This document shows, one piece after another, positions 49,864 to 58,412 of a DNA stretch of 64,000 nucleotides. The position numbers were made by a program, and so were the translations under genes. The stretch covers positions 2,170,001-2,234,000 of the forward strand of contig NZ_AP014680.1 in NCBI RefSeq assembly GCF_000829395.1, written 5' to 3'. Positions within the stretch are counted from its first letter, which is position 1. Each line of letters begins with the position of its first letter. The stretch comes from Paucilactobacillus hokkaidonensis JCM 18461 (GTDB lineage: Bacteria > Bacillota > Bacilli > Lactobacillales > Lactobacillaceae). Under the pieces are notes generated by a model. The model did no database searches. It worked only from the letters and a program-made list of their open reading frames with translations, and was not told where the DNA came from.

Positions 49864-50649
49864 TTATTTGTATAAATCTGGACGACGATCTTCAAAAACA
49901 GGAATTTGTCCTCTAACTTGATCGATCGAATCTAAATCTAACGAGGCCACAACTAATTCTTCTTGTTCACCTGCTTGTTCGACTATCTTCCCAAGCGGAT
50001 CCACGACCAATGAATGCCCGTTAAAATGATTATCAGGGTCATCCCCAACTCGGTTAACAGCAACTACATACGCTTGATTTTCAATTGCCCGTGCCCGAAC
50101 TAATAATTCCCATTGAGGAATCCGAACATCCGGCCATTCGGCAGAAATATAAATAACTTTTGCATCATGTCGACTTAATGTTCGAAGCCATTCTGGGAAA
50201 CGAATGTCATAACAAATCACACCTGTACTAGGAACGCCAGCTAACTCAAACGTTGTTTCGTTTGAACCAGCTGTAATAAAGTCACCTTCATGCATTAGAC
50301 CAAATAAATGGACCTTATCATATGCGCTCACTACATTTCCCTGTTCATTAACTACATAGCTAGTGTTATAAAAATGACCATCACGCTTAGTTGAGACCGA
50401 CCCGCCGACAATATTTAAATGGTATTGAATTGCTAACTTTTTTAATAATGTTTGTGTTTGTATACCATTTTTATCCGCAATTTCATCTAGTTGATCAAGT
50501 GCGTAGCCTGTATTCCACATCTCTGGAAAAACAACCACATCCACTTTCTGATCAGCAGCCTTTTTGGCATACTCTTCTACCCGTTTGAAATTTTCTTCTG
50601 GATTGGCAAACGTTACATTGGTTTGAGCTAATCCAACTTTGATTGTCAC
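49864..50649 (-). CDS. Carbon-nitrogen hydrolase, omega-amidase (MtnU-like)
   Basis: The 261-residue nitrilase-superfamily protein has the Glu-Lys-Cys triad in VVFPEMWNTGY, SAYDKVHLFG and VICYDIRFPEW. Omega-amidases hydrolyse alpha-ketoglutaramate, the by-product of glutamine transamination. The next gene, 40 bases downstream, is an MtnE-like aminotransferase, which fits this role. The start is set at GTG 50649 (MTIKVGLAQTN) with AAGGAGG eight bases upstream; an in-frame ATG further upstream lacks a site. It is the first gene of a three-gene minus-strand unit. Element E8a begins 36 bases upstream of the start. Confidence 0.9.
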   Translation of the reverse strand: MTIKVGLAQTNVTFANPEENFKRVEEYAKKAADQKVDVVVFPEMWNTGYALDQLDEIADKNGIQTQTLLKKLAIQYHLNIVGGSVSTKRDGHFYNTSYVVNEQGNVVSAYDKVHLFGLMHEGDFITAGSNETTFELAGVPSTGVICYDIRFPEWLRTLSRHDAKVIYISAEWPDVRIPQWELLVRARAIENQAYVVAVNRVGDDPDNHFNGHSLVVDPLGKIVEQAGEQEELVVASLDLDSIDQVRGQIPVFEDRRPDLYK

Positions 50650-50684
50650 AGTTGAGACCTCCTTGTTTGTTTTTGTTTTATAGA

Positions 50685-50860
50685 TGAAATGTGCTCTCAA
50701 TCGTAGGAACCTACGCGCACTTGATCACACTTCTTTATTAAACGTGTTCTGCAAAGCAGTCACCTAACGCACAAGCCACCAATGATACAATCCGCACAGC
50801 CCGCGAATTATATCATTGGTGGCTTGTACCACGGTGACTAAACGCTTTGCGCCACACTCT
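50685..50860. repeat. Inverted-repeat elements E8a (compact) and E8b (full)
   Basis: E8b (50733-50860) begins TTTATTAAACGTG. It has arms CTGCAAAGC/GCTTTGCG, AGTCACC/GGTGACT and ACAAGCCACCAATGATA/TATCATTGGTGGCTTGT (17 pairs), and ends CACACTCT. E8a (50685-50734) is a short version with AAATGTGC, hairpin CGTAGG-AA-CCTACG and CACACTT. A second ACTCTA nine bases after E8b contains the metI stop codon. Confidence 0.85.
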
Positions 50861-50868
50861 TTTATACT

Positions 50869-51531
50869 CTAATCTTTTTTCAACCTTGCCGATACCACAT
50901 TTCCAATCGACTGAATCAATTGAACCAGTACAATCAAAATAATAATCGTGACGTACATTACATCTGGTTGATATCGTTGGAAACCATATTGATAAGCAAT
51001 ATCTCCTAATCCACCAGCTCCAACTAGTCCGGCCATTGCGGTTGCTCCGATCAGACCGATAGCTGCAATGGTTAAGCCACGAATAATACTACTTCGTGAT
51101 TCGCGAACCATGATTCGCCAAATAATGTTGCTATTACTGATTCCCATTGATTGATATGCCTCAATCGTTCCCGGATCAACTTCCAACAAAGATGATTCCA
51201 CCAAGCGACCAATGTATGGACCAGCATAGACGACTAACGGTAAGATCACACCGCGAATACCAATTGTGGTTCCAGCCACGAACTTAGTAATTGGTAAAAT
51301 CAAGAATAACAAGATAATAAACGGCAACGAACGAAGAATATTAATAATCCAGTTTGTAATTGAATATACCGTTTTATTTGGATGTAATCCATCAATTCTC
51401 GTAACAACTAATAACACTCCAATTGGGATTCCAATTGCAATCGATAAAATAAATGTAATTGAGGTCATGGCAAGTGTTTGGCCAAACCCAGTCCAAATCA
51501 CTGAACCCCATGTGTTGATAAATGTTTGCAT
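50869..51531 (-). CDS. metI: Methionine ABC transporter permease
   Basis: The 220-residue permease has five membrane segments and the EAA-like loop GTIEAYQSMGISNSNIIWRIMV, followed by GATAMAGLVGAGGLGDIAYQYGFQRY, which is diagnostic of MetI. It forms the channel of the MetNIQ importer for D/L-methionine. Start and metN stop overlap by one base (TAATG). The gene is followed by element E8. Confidence 0.96.
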   Translation of the reverse strand: MQTFINTWGSVIWTGFGQTLAMTSITFILSIAIGIPIGVLLVVTRIDGLHPNKTVYSITNWIINILRSLPFIILLFLILPITKFVAGTTIGIRGVILPLVVYAGPYIGRLVESSLLEVDPGTIEAYQSMGISNSNIIWRIMVRESRSSIIRGLTIAAIGLIGATAMAGLVGAGGLGDIAYQYGFQRYQPDVMYVTIIILIVLVQLIQSIGNVVSARLKKD

Positions 51532-52553
51532 TATAACTCAACCTCCTCAACGTGCACTTGTTGATCACGAATATACTGTAATGCTGCATCATATTGACTG
51601 CGATCATCCGTTTTTAAATACACCAACAGTCGGCCATATGGCTCACGTTTCATGTACCCCATACTCCCCGCTAAAATATCGGGTGTAATATTAAACTTCG
51701 CTTGTAATTGTGACAGTAACGGATTATTGGCACTGTCACCAACAAATTGTAACGAAACCAATTGTTTTGTTTTTTGATACGGTGCCAAAATATCACGTGG
51801 CACACCCAAAGTATCACTCACTCCCGCAAATCGTTTGGTAATTTCCTTCTTTGGTTTGGTGAAGACATCGACCACATTTCCTTCTTCTACAATCACACCT
51901 TGATCGAGGACCGCCACGCGATCACAAATTCGTTGAATGACTTCCATTTCATGAGTGATTAAAAAGATTGTAATGCCCAGCTCTTGATTGATTTTTAGTA
52001 ACAAAGACAAAATTGATTCGGTTGTTTCAGGATCCAATGCACTTGTCGCTTCATCCGACAATAATATTTTAGGTTCATGAGCTAATGCTCGTGCAACCGC
52101 TACTCGTTGTCGCTGCCCACCAGAAAGCTGTGCTGGAAAACTATCCCGTTTATTCCATAGATCAACAATTTTTAAGTACTTTTCTGCTCGCTGTGTTGCT
52201 TCTGCCTTATCAATACCTTCCAGCGTAAGTGGCAACACAATGTTTTGAAATACGTTAGCAGTTACCAACAGATTATAACTTTGGAAAATCATCCCAATTT
52301 TACGCCGTAATTTTAATAAATCCGGTTTAGATAGATCGGCAACTGATTCTCCACTAACAATTACTTGTCCCGATGTTGGTTTTTCCAGTCCGTTAATCAT
52401 CCGAATCAGTGTGCTTTTACCTGCTCCAGAATAGCCCATGACTCCATAAATCTCACCATCATCAACTTTTAACGAGACGTTTTCAACTGCTTTAACATGC
52501 TTATTTTTTTGTTGACCTGAAAATGTCTTTGATACGTTTTTAAACTCAATCAA
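51531..52553 (-). CDS. metN: Methionine ABC transporter ATP-binding protein
   Basis: The 340-residue ATPase has Walker A GYSGAGKSTL, signature LSGGQRQRVAVARAL and Walker B ILLSDEATSALDP. A C-terminal NIL domain (about 265-340) senses methionine and causes trans-inhibition in MetNI. The start is TTG at 52553 (MIEFKNVSKTF), with AAGGAGG nine bases upstream; the longer open frame to 52646 runs through element E9 and is not coding. Two inverted-repeat elements separate it from metQ. Confidence 0.96.
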   Translation of the reverse strand: MIEFKNVSKTFSGQQKNKHVKAVENVSLKVDDGEIYGVMGYSGAGKSTLIRMINGLEKPTSGQVIVSGESVADLSKPDLLKLRRKIGMIFQSYNLLVTANVFQNIVLPLTLEGIDKAEATQRAEKYLKIVDLWNKRDSFPAQLSGGQRQRVAVARALAHEPKILLSDEATSALDPETTESILSLLLKINQELGITIFLITHEMEVIQRICDRVAVLDQGVIVEEGNVVDVFTKPKKEITKRFAGVSDTLGVPRDILAPYQKTKQLVSLQFVGDSANNPLLSQLQAKFNITPDILAGSMGYMKREPYGRLLVYLKTDDRSQYDAALQYIRDQQVHVEEVEL

Positions 52554-52586
52554 ATGAGTTGCCCTCCTTGTGTTTGGCGCCTGAAG

Positions 52587-52718
52587 TTTTATAGATAAAA
52601 CGTGCTGCACAGACCAGCTTCCTACTGTGTAAGGCCAAAATATCAATGACTTTAAAACCCAAAGTCATTAATATTTCGATCTTACACTCCGGAAGCTAAA
52701 CGGTCTGTTCCACACTCT
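52587..52718. repeat. Inverted-repeat element E9
   Basis: ATAAAACGTGC opens. Arms ACAGACC/GGTCTGT, AGCTTCC/GGAAGCT, GTGTAAG/CTTACAC and AATATCAATGACTTT/AAAGTCATTAATATT stack around CCCA-like loops, and CACTCTATTTCG closes. It lies directly upstream of the metN ribosome binding site. Confidence 0.9.
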
Positions 52719-52846
52719 ATTTCGAAACGTGCTGTACAAGACAGCTTCCTAACGTATAAGCACTTTAAGCATTATTCGTAAAAACCACGAATCATGCTTA
52801 AACTACTTATACCACGGAAGCTAACCGTCTTGTTCCACACTCTATT
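52716..52846. repeat. Inverted-repeat element E10
   Basis: TCGAAACGTGC opens. Arms ACAAGAC/GTCTTGT, AGCTTCC/GGAAGCT, GTATAAG/CTTATAC and TTTAAGCAT/ATGCTTAAA are present, and CACTCTATTTCG closes. The closing tag contains the complement of the metQ stop codon TAG followed by AGTG. Together E9 and E10 fill the gap between metQ and metN. Confidence 0.9.
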
Positions 52847-53675
52847 TCGATACAACAACCGATCCACCAAATGCTTTGTCAATATAATTTTTAACTGTCT
52901 TTGAATGGTAATACTTGTCCAATTGTTTGATTACTTTATCGTCTTTGTGACCTGATTGAACGACAAAGTAGTTAGGATATGGATTATTCTTGTATTTTTC
53001 ATGATAGATTGGTTTAGATTTCTTGGATAAACCTGATGAATATGCGTAGTTACCATTAACCGCTGCGGCTGTAACTTCATCAAGTTGCTTTGGTAGTTGT
53101 GCTGCATCTAATTCAACAATCTTCAAATGTTTAGGGTTAGATGCAATTGTATTCTTCGTTGCGTTTTGACCAACACCCTTTTTAATCTTCAATACTCCGG
53201 CCTTTTGGAACAGTTCCAAGGCACGAGTTTCATTGGCTGGATCATTTGGCACGGCAATTGAATCGCCATCCTTTAAATCACTCAATGACTTTAGACTATT
53301 TGAATAAATACCCATTGGGAATGCAACTGTTTTAAATGCTGTTGTAAACTTATAGTTCTTATCCCTTTCTTGTTGTTTCAAGAATGGCAATGTCTGGTAA
53401 CTGTTGGCATCAAGATCTCCGGAACTCAATGATGAGTTTGGTGTGTTGTAATCGCTAAAGACTTTGATCTTCACATCTAAACCATCTTTTTTGGCCAACT
53501 TCTTAACTTGCTGTGTAATCTGTTCATGGGGCCCACCAGTAACACCAATCGTAATTGTTTTATCACTGAGTTCTTTGCTTGAAGAATTACCACAACCTGC
53601 TAATCCACCTACTACTAATACTGATAATGCAGCGGCCAACCCAATTCGTTTAAATAATTTGTTTTTCTTTGTCAT
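52842..53675 (-). CDS. metQ: Methionine-binding lipoprotein
   Basis: The 277-residue protein has a lipoprotein signal ending LAGC (lipidated Cys28) and the NlpA/MetQ domain: ITIGVTGGPHEQI, DYNTPNSSLSSGDLDANSYQTLPFL, IAVPNDPANETRALELFQKAG and NPYPNYFVV. It delivers methionine to MetNI. GGAGGAATATAAAC precedes the ATG. A methionine T-box leader lies upstream. The stop codon TAG is directly followed by AGTG of element E10, and two hairpins separate it from metN, so binding protein and transporter may be expressed at different levels. Confidence 0.96.
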   Translation of the reverse strand: MTKKNKLFKRIGLAAALSVLVVGGLAGCGNSSSKELSDKTITIGVTGGPHEQITQQVKKLAKKDGLDVKIKVFSDYNTPNSSLSSGDLDANSYQTLPFLKQQERDKNYKFTTAFKTVAFPMGIYSNSLKSLSDLKDGDSIAVPNDPANETRALELFQKAGVLKIKKGVGQNATKNTIASNPKHLKIVELDAAQLPKQLDEVTAAAVNGNYAYSSGLSKKSKPIYHEKYKNNPYPNYFVVQSGHKDDKVIKQLDKYYHSKTVKNYIDKAFGGSVVVSK

Positions 53676-53730
53676 GTTTATATTCCTCCCAAAAGTAAGT
53701 TCCTAGTTAATCAACTAAAATAATTCCAAA

Positions 53731-54036
53731 ATAAAAAGCCCGTCCAATGCATATTGCAAAGGACGAGCCTACACCCGTGGTACCACCTCAGTTTGTAGTT
53801 CTCTCACGAAAACTATCTCGGTAAGTCACAACAATTATGACGTCAATAATTGTTAAGACTTGGTTTTTATAACGAGTACCAACCCGGTGTTAATTTAGAA
53901 TTTCCTCATCAACACATCATTCGGAGACCATCTTCAAATCATTACCTAACTCCCTTGCACCAGACGGAAGTTCTCTCAATAGATAATAAATCCTACTCAT
54001 CTCTTCATCATGTTTTAATTAACTATTAATTTAATG
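53731..54036 (-). promoter_or_regulatory. T-box riboswitch of metQ (methionine specifier)
   Basis: The T-box AGGTGGTACCACGG is followed by a terminator AGGCTCGTCCTTTGCA/TGCATTGGACGGGCTT with a T-run, ending about 40 bases before the metQ ribosome binding site. In the Stem I region CCGAATGATG offers ATG followed by A. This leader fills most of the 435-bp gap upstream of metQ. Confidence 0.9.
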
Positions 54037-54042
54037 TAAATT

Positions 54043-54071
54043 AGTCTAATCTATTTTTAATGTTGTGTCAA
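54043..54071 (-). promoter_or_regulatory. Promoter of the metQ T-box leader
   Basis: On the minus strand TTGACA (54066-54071) and TAGACT (54043-54048) are 17 bases apart. Confidence 0.8.
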
Positions 54072-54111
54072 GATTTAAAATAAATTTTGTTAATGATCTT
54101 CAACTAACGAC

Positions 54112-54963
54112 CTATTTGTTGCTAGTAATAATAATATCGCTGGGTTTAACATCCGAACCAAAGTATGGTTTCAAGTTCTTATTATAATCTTGAGTGAAGA
54201 AGTCTTTTTTATTCAACTTAGTAATCTCTTTATTCGTCCAATTCAGCAAACTCTTATTACCCTTTTTGATACCAGGAGCAATATATTGATGTGGTCCAAT
54301 ACTTTTAATTCCAACTTTATAGTTGGAATGTTTCTTTGCCCATGCAAACAGGTATGAGTTATCATCAGCAAGTGCTGCAGCACGACCATTCTTCAATGCA
54401 TTAAACTGTTGCGTTTTTGAATCATATTTTTGTAATGTCACTCCGTTAGAATGTTTAGTAAAATAAGTTTCTGCCGTCGTTCCCTTAGTAACGATAACTT
54501 TTTTACCATTCAACTGACTGGCCTTAGTAACAGTCTTACTTTTGGGAGAAATTACCCCAACCGAAACTTTCATATATGATTTAGCGAAATCTACTTGCTT
54601 CTTTCGATCAGCATTAACAGTGAAGTTTGCCAATACTAAATCAGCTTTATTTGAATTCAAGGCATCCACTCGACTATCAGCATTAACTTGAACAAACTTA
54701 ACCTTAACTCCTAAGTCTTTACCAACTTGTCTTGCCAATGCAACATCATAGCCTACTCGTTTACCGGATTTGTTAACCCACCCATATGGTGGTAGGTCAC
54801 CAAAAACGGCAATTTTAATTGTTCCTCGCTTTTTAATAGCACTCACCGATGAATTATTGGATGCGGCCTTTGCCGTCTGTGGAACCACTGTTGCAATTAC
54901 TGAAACTACTAGTAACGCTGCAAATGACACAGCTAATGTTTTAAATAATTTACTCAATTTCAT
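54112..54963 (-). CDS. Amino-acid ABC transporter substrate-binding protein (no lipobox)
   Basis: The 283-residue family 3 solute-binding protein has GTIKIAVFGDLPPYGW, GYDVALARQVGKDLGVKV, ANFTVNADRKKQVDFAKSY and KNGRAAALADDNSYLFAW. The signal peptide ends TAKA-AS near residue 33 and has no cysteine, so it is a type I signal without lipid anchor, which is unusual for a Gram-positive importer. The start is ATG 54963 after GGGGGTAAG. It is the last gene of the lyase-metY-ABC operon, 38 bases after the ATPase gene. A sulfur amino acid such as cystine is the likely ligand, judged from context. Confidence 0.88.
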   Translation of the reverse strand: MKLSKLFKTLAVSFAALLVVSVIATVVPQTAKAASNNSSVSAIKKRGTIKIAVFGDLPPYGWVNKSGKRVGYDVALARQVGKDLGVKVKFVQVNADSRVDALNSNKADLVLANFTVNADRKKQVDFAKSYMKVSVGVISPKSKTVTKASQLNGKKVIVTKGTTAETYFTKHSNGVTLQKYDSKTQQFNALKNGRAAALADDNSYLFAWAKKHSNYKVGIKSIGPHQYIAPGIKKGNKSLLNWTNKEITKLNKKDFFTQDYNKNLKPYFGSDVKPSDIIITSNK

Positions 54964-55001
54964 TTGTCTTACCCCCATAATTTAAGTTCCCCATTAAAAT
55001 A

Positions 55002-55739
55002 TTAAAAATCCATACTATTCAAAAATTCTTTAGCGCGTTCAGTTTTCGGTTGATCGAAAAACTGCCTTCCTACTGACTTTTCAATAATTTTTCCATCCTC
55101 AAGGAAAATAACATTATCTGCAATTTGTTTAGCAAAATTCATTTCGTGAGTGACCACTATCATAGTCATCTTGCGTTGGGCTAATTGCAGCATCACATCA
55201 AGCACACCACGTACCATTTCGGGATCAAGTGATGCAGTCACTTCATCAAATAATATAAACTCTGGATTTAATTCCAATGCCCGTACAATTGCAATTCGTT
55301 GCTTTTGTCCACCTGATAGTTGTCGTGGATAAACATTTTCGTATTCCGTTAACTGAACTTCTTTAAGCAACTGACGAGCCTGTGCAAGTGCTTCTTCATG
55401 ACTGCGTTTTTGAACTTTTAGTGGACCTAATAAAATATTATCAATGACCGTTCGATTAGGAAACAGATCATAACTTTGAAAAACCATCCCAATATTTTGA
55501 CGAATTGGTTGCCACTTCTTAAATCCGGGCTGAATGACCTGGCCTTTAAAATCAATCTGACCACTATGAAAATCTTCTAACCCATTTAGACAACGAATCA
55601 TGGTGCTTTTGCCTGATCCAGAGGGCCCTAAAATGACGGTCACGCTTCCTTTATCAACGCTAAAGTTGATATCGTGCAATACTTCCTTTTTACCATAATT
55701 TTTATTTAAGTGACTTACGGTTAATAATTTTTCAGCCAT
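55002..55739 (-). CDS. Amino-acid ABC transporter ATP-binding protein
   Basis: The 245-residue GlnQ-type ATPase has Walker A LGPSGSGKSTMI, Q-loop VFQSYDLF, signature LSGGQKQRIAIVRAL and Walker B ILFDEVTASLDP. In this class the Walker B normally reads DEPTSALD; the P-to-V and S-to-A changes are mild. It powers the importer formed by the two permeases encoded just upstream. The start overlaps the preceding permease gene by eight bases. Confidence 0.95.
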   Translation of the reverse strand: MAEKLLTVSHLNKNYGKKEVLHDINFSVDKGSVTVILGPSGSGKSTMIRCLNGLEDFHSGQIDFKGQVIQPGFKKWQPIRQNIGMVFQSYDLFPNRTVIDNILLGPLKVQKRSHEEALAQARQLLKEVQLTEYENVYPRQLSGGQKQRIAIVRALELNPEFILFDEVTASLDPEMVRGVLDVMLQLAQRKMTMIVVTHEMNFAKQIADNVIFLEDGKIIEKSVGRQFFDQPKTERAKEFLNSMDF

Positions 55740-56421
55740 TGACGTTTACCAACTCCTTTTTCTCTAAATGTCGTGCCCACAACGATAATGGATAGCAAAG
55801 TAGAAAATATAAAATAAAAATCAATCCATAGATCCAAAAGGCACCATTTTGATATTCTTGACTATTGGCCTCAATAATTTGTTGTCCAATATTAATCACA
55901 TCCATCACGCTAATCAATAGCAGTAACGAAGTTGTCTTGATTACCCGGCTTGTTAAATTAACAGTTGCCGGAATCATCAATTGAATCGATTGCGGCAGTA
56001 GTACGTAATAATATAATTGCAATTGATTCAGGCCAATTGCCTTGCCAGCATCCACTTGATGCTGAGAGACTGAAATTAATGCTCCACGAACGATATCACT
56101 CATTTCTGCAGCAACCCACAAAGCAAAGACTAAAATTGCCACTGCTTGAGCACCCAGATTGATATTAAAATTTTTGGGTAATATATAATAAAACAGGAAT
56201 AATAACACTACAGTTGGCACTATTCGAAAAAATTCCAAGTATAGTCGTAAAACAATTCGCAATAGTGGATTGTGAAATGTCCGTAACACTCCCAAAATAA
56301 TGCCCAGTAAAATACCAATAACAATCGCCACAATTGCAACCTTTGCGGAAACCCACAAACCACCAAGCAATCGCATAAAATTTCGTCCTTCAAATAATAT
56401 GTTAATTCCCGAATGAGCCAC
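55732..56421 (-). CDS. Amino-acid ABC transporter permease (second)
   Basis: The 229-residue HisM/ArtQ-type permease has about five membrane segments and the loop VDAGKAIGLNQLQLYYYVLLPQ, an EAA motif that contacts the ATPase. The start is GTG 56421 with AAGGAGG eight bases upstream, overlapping the first permease gene by 20 bases. It forms a heterodimer with that permease. Confidence 0.94.
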   Translation of the reverse strand: MAHSGINILFEGRNFMRLLGGLWVSAKVAIVAIVIGILLGIILGVLRTFHNPLLRIVLRLYLEFFRIVPTVVLLFLFYYILPKNFNINLGAQAVAILVFALWVAAEMSDIVRGALISVSQHQVDAGKAIGLNQLQLYYYVLLPQSIQLMIPATVNLTSRVIKTTSLLLLISVMDVINIGQQIIEANSQEYQNGAFWIYGLIFILYFLLCYPLSLWARHLEKKELVNVNG

Positions 56422-57061
56422 GACGCGCCCTCCTTTCGAGCCATGTCAATAGAATCGACAATGGAATTAAAATAATCGCATATCCGACTACCAAACTAAA
56501 CAGTGCCTCGTTTGTGTCATATATCATTCCAATTTGATCAAGGGCAGTATTTGTTAATTCCGGAATTGCAATTACCGTAAAAATGGAAGTTTCCTTAATC
56601 AAAAAAATGACATTTGCAGCGATTGCCGGCACGCTTAACGACAACCCTTGCGGCAAAATAACATATCTCGCTAACTGCCAATTAGTTAATCCGATTGTCC
56701 TACCCGATTCAACTTGGATCTTAGGAACACCGTTTAGCCCACTAGAGAACGCTGCAGCCATATAGCTTCCACCAAGAAAAATTAATCCACTCACACCACT
56801 AACTTCTGCCGAAATTTTAATTCCGATTTCGGGAAATGCATAATAGATAAAAAATAGTTGAATCAACAAGGGCGTATTTCGTGACAATTCAACATAAGCT
56901 CCTAAAATCCTTTGTAATCCAGTAATCCTAAAGTATTGTACAAAACTAACAATTAGGCCAACAATGATCGCTCCAACTATCCCCTCACATGATAACTTAA
57001 GTGTTAACCAGAACGCTTTTTCATAAGTTGGAATTCCCTGTTGAACCATTGACCAGTCCAT
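56402..57061 (-). CDS. Amino-acid ABC transporter permease (first)
   Basis: The 219-residue permease has about five membrane segments, the N-terminal YVELSRNTPLLIQLFFIYY motif typical of polar amino-acid permeases, and the EAA-like loop VESGRTIGLTNWQLARYVILPQG. It follows metY by 30 bases with GAGGTGGTT before the ATG and overlaps the second permease gene. Cystine or another sulfur compound is the probable substrate, inferred from the operon. Confidence 0.94.
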   Translation of the reverse strand: MDWSMVQQGIPTYEKAFWLTLKLSCEGIVGAIIVGLIVSFVQYFRITGLQRILGAYVELSRNTPLLIQLFFIYYAFPEIGIKISAEVSGVSGLIFLGGSYMAAAFSSGLNGVPKIQVESGRTIGLTNWQLARYVILPQGLSLSVPAIAANVIFLIKETSIFTVIAIPELTNTALDQIGMIYDTNEALFSLVVGYAIILIPLSILLTWLERRARRGSFGN

Positions 57062-57091
57062 CTACATAACCACCTCCTCATATAGTTTTGA

Positions 57092-58390
57092 CTAGTTAAA
57101 TGCACGCTCAAGCGCTTGTTTTAAATCATTAACTAAATCATCGATATCTTCCAACCCAATTGAAAGACGAATTACCTGGTTATTTAAGGCGTGTTTGGTC
57201 CGAACATCAGCCGGAACCTCTCGATGAGTCGTTCTGGTAGGATTAACAATCAGCGATTTAGCATCCCCAATATTAGGCAAATAACTGAACACTTTCACAT
57301 TGTCAATCAACTTAGCAATGTTAGTTTCGCCTCCCTTTAATTCAAATGACAGGATCGAACCCACGCCCTTTGGAAAATACTTAGTTACCAGCGGGTTGTC
57401 ATGCTCTATTCCTGAATAATAAACTCGAGCAACATGTTTATTAGTACTCAGAAACTTTGCAATCGTTATGGTACTAGCAACTTGCTTGTCTAAACGCTCA
57501 GAAATCGTCTCTAATCCCAACAGCACTAGATAAGCATCAATTGGTCCGAGATTAGATCCAAGCAACCTTACATACTTCATTCGAATCCTTTTGATAAATG
57601 CCGCAGCACCAAACTTACTAGTAAAACTTTCGTGATCATCAGTTTCTTCATTTCCTAATGTAAACTCGTCTTCAGTAAGCTGTGGAAATTTACCACTAGT
57701 CCAGTCGAATTTACCGTGATCAACCACAATTCCTGATAATGTGTTCCCGTGACCATTGATACCCTTAGTTGAGGAGTAAACCACGATATCAGCACCATAC
57801 TCAAACGGCCTAAAAAGATATGGAGTTGGAAAGGTATTATCAACAATTAATGGAATTCCAGCATTATGTGCAATGCCAGCTAACGTTTCAATATCTGCAA
57901 TTTCCGTGCTTGGATTAGCAACACTCTCAACATAAATTGCTTTAGTATCATCCTGAATAAGTGCTTTGATACGATCAAAATCGTTTACATCATCAATAAA
58001 ATCAAAATCAATCCCAAATTTTGGAAAAAAGTTCCTAAATTCATCCAGACTGGAACCATAAATATTGGTTGGAGCAATTATTCGACCACCACCTTCAGCC
58101 ACATTAAAGATCGTGTATGAAATAGCGGACATTCCTGATCCCACTGCAACCGCATCAACTCCACCCTCTAATGCAGCAATCCTTTTTTCAAAAACACGAA
58201 CGGTCGGATTACCATCGCGCGAATAATCATAGCGATTTGGTTGCTTACCTTGTACGATTTCATTAGCAACTTCTGTGTTACTCAATCCAAAGGCCGCCGT
58301 TTGATAGATTGGTACCGATGAAGCAAATTGATTATCCTCTGGTTTATATCCTGCATGAATACGTAATGTATCAAATTTATCTTGTGCCAA
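57092..58390 (-). CDS. metY: O-acetylhomoserine sulfhydrylase
   Basis: The 432-residue PLP enzyme of the Cys/Met metabolism family makes homocysteine from O-acetylhomoserine and sulfide. Motifs are LRIHAGYKPE, SVPIYQTAAFG, the PLP-binding Lys in VYSSTKGINGHGNTLSG, and the long C-terminal RTTHREVP. The start is TTG 58390 (MAQDKFDTL) with TTGGAGGAA seven bases upstream; the upstream in-frame ATG gives an atypical N-terminus. It follows the trans-sulfuration lyase gene by 22 bases and precedes an ABC transporter in one T-box-controlled operon. It could alternatively use methanethiol to form methionine directly. Confidence 0.93.
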   Translation of the reverse strand: MAQDKFDTLRIHAGYKPEDNQFASSVPIYQTAAFGLSNTEVANEIVQGKQPNRYDYSRDGNPTVRVFEKRIAALEGGVDAVAVGSGMSAISYTIFNVAEGGGRIIAPTNIYGSSLDEFRNFFPKFGIDFDFIDDVNDFDRIKALIQDDTKAIYVESVANPSTEIADIETLAGIAHNAGIPLIVDNTFPTPYLFRPFEYGADIVVYSSTKGINGHGNTLSGIVVDHGKFDWTSGKFPQLTEDEFTLGNEETDDHESFTSKFGAAAFIKRIRMKYVRLLGSNLGPIDAYLVLLGLETISERLDKQVASTITIAKFLSTNKHVARVYYSGIEHDNPLVTKYFPKGVGSILSFELKGGETNIAKLIDNVKVFSYLPNIGDAKSLIVNPTRTTHREVPADVRTKHALNNQVIRLSIGLEDIDDLVNDLKQALERAFN

Positions 58391-58412
58391 ATTGTTTCCT
58401 CCAATTTTATTT

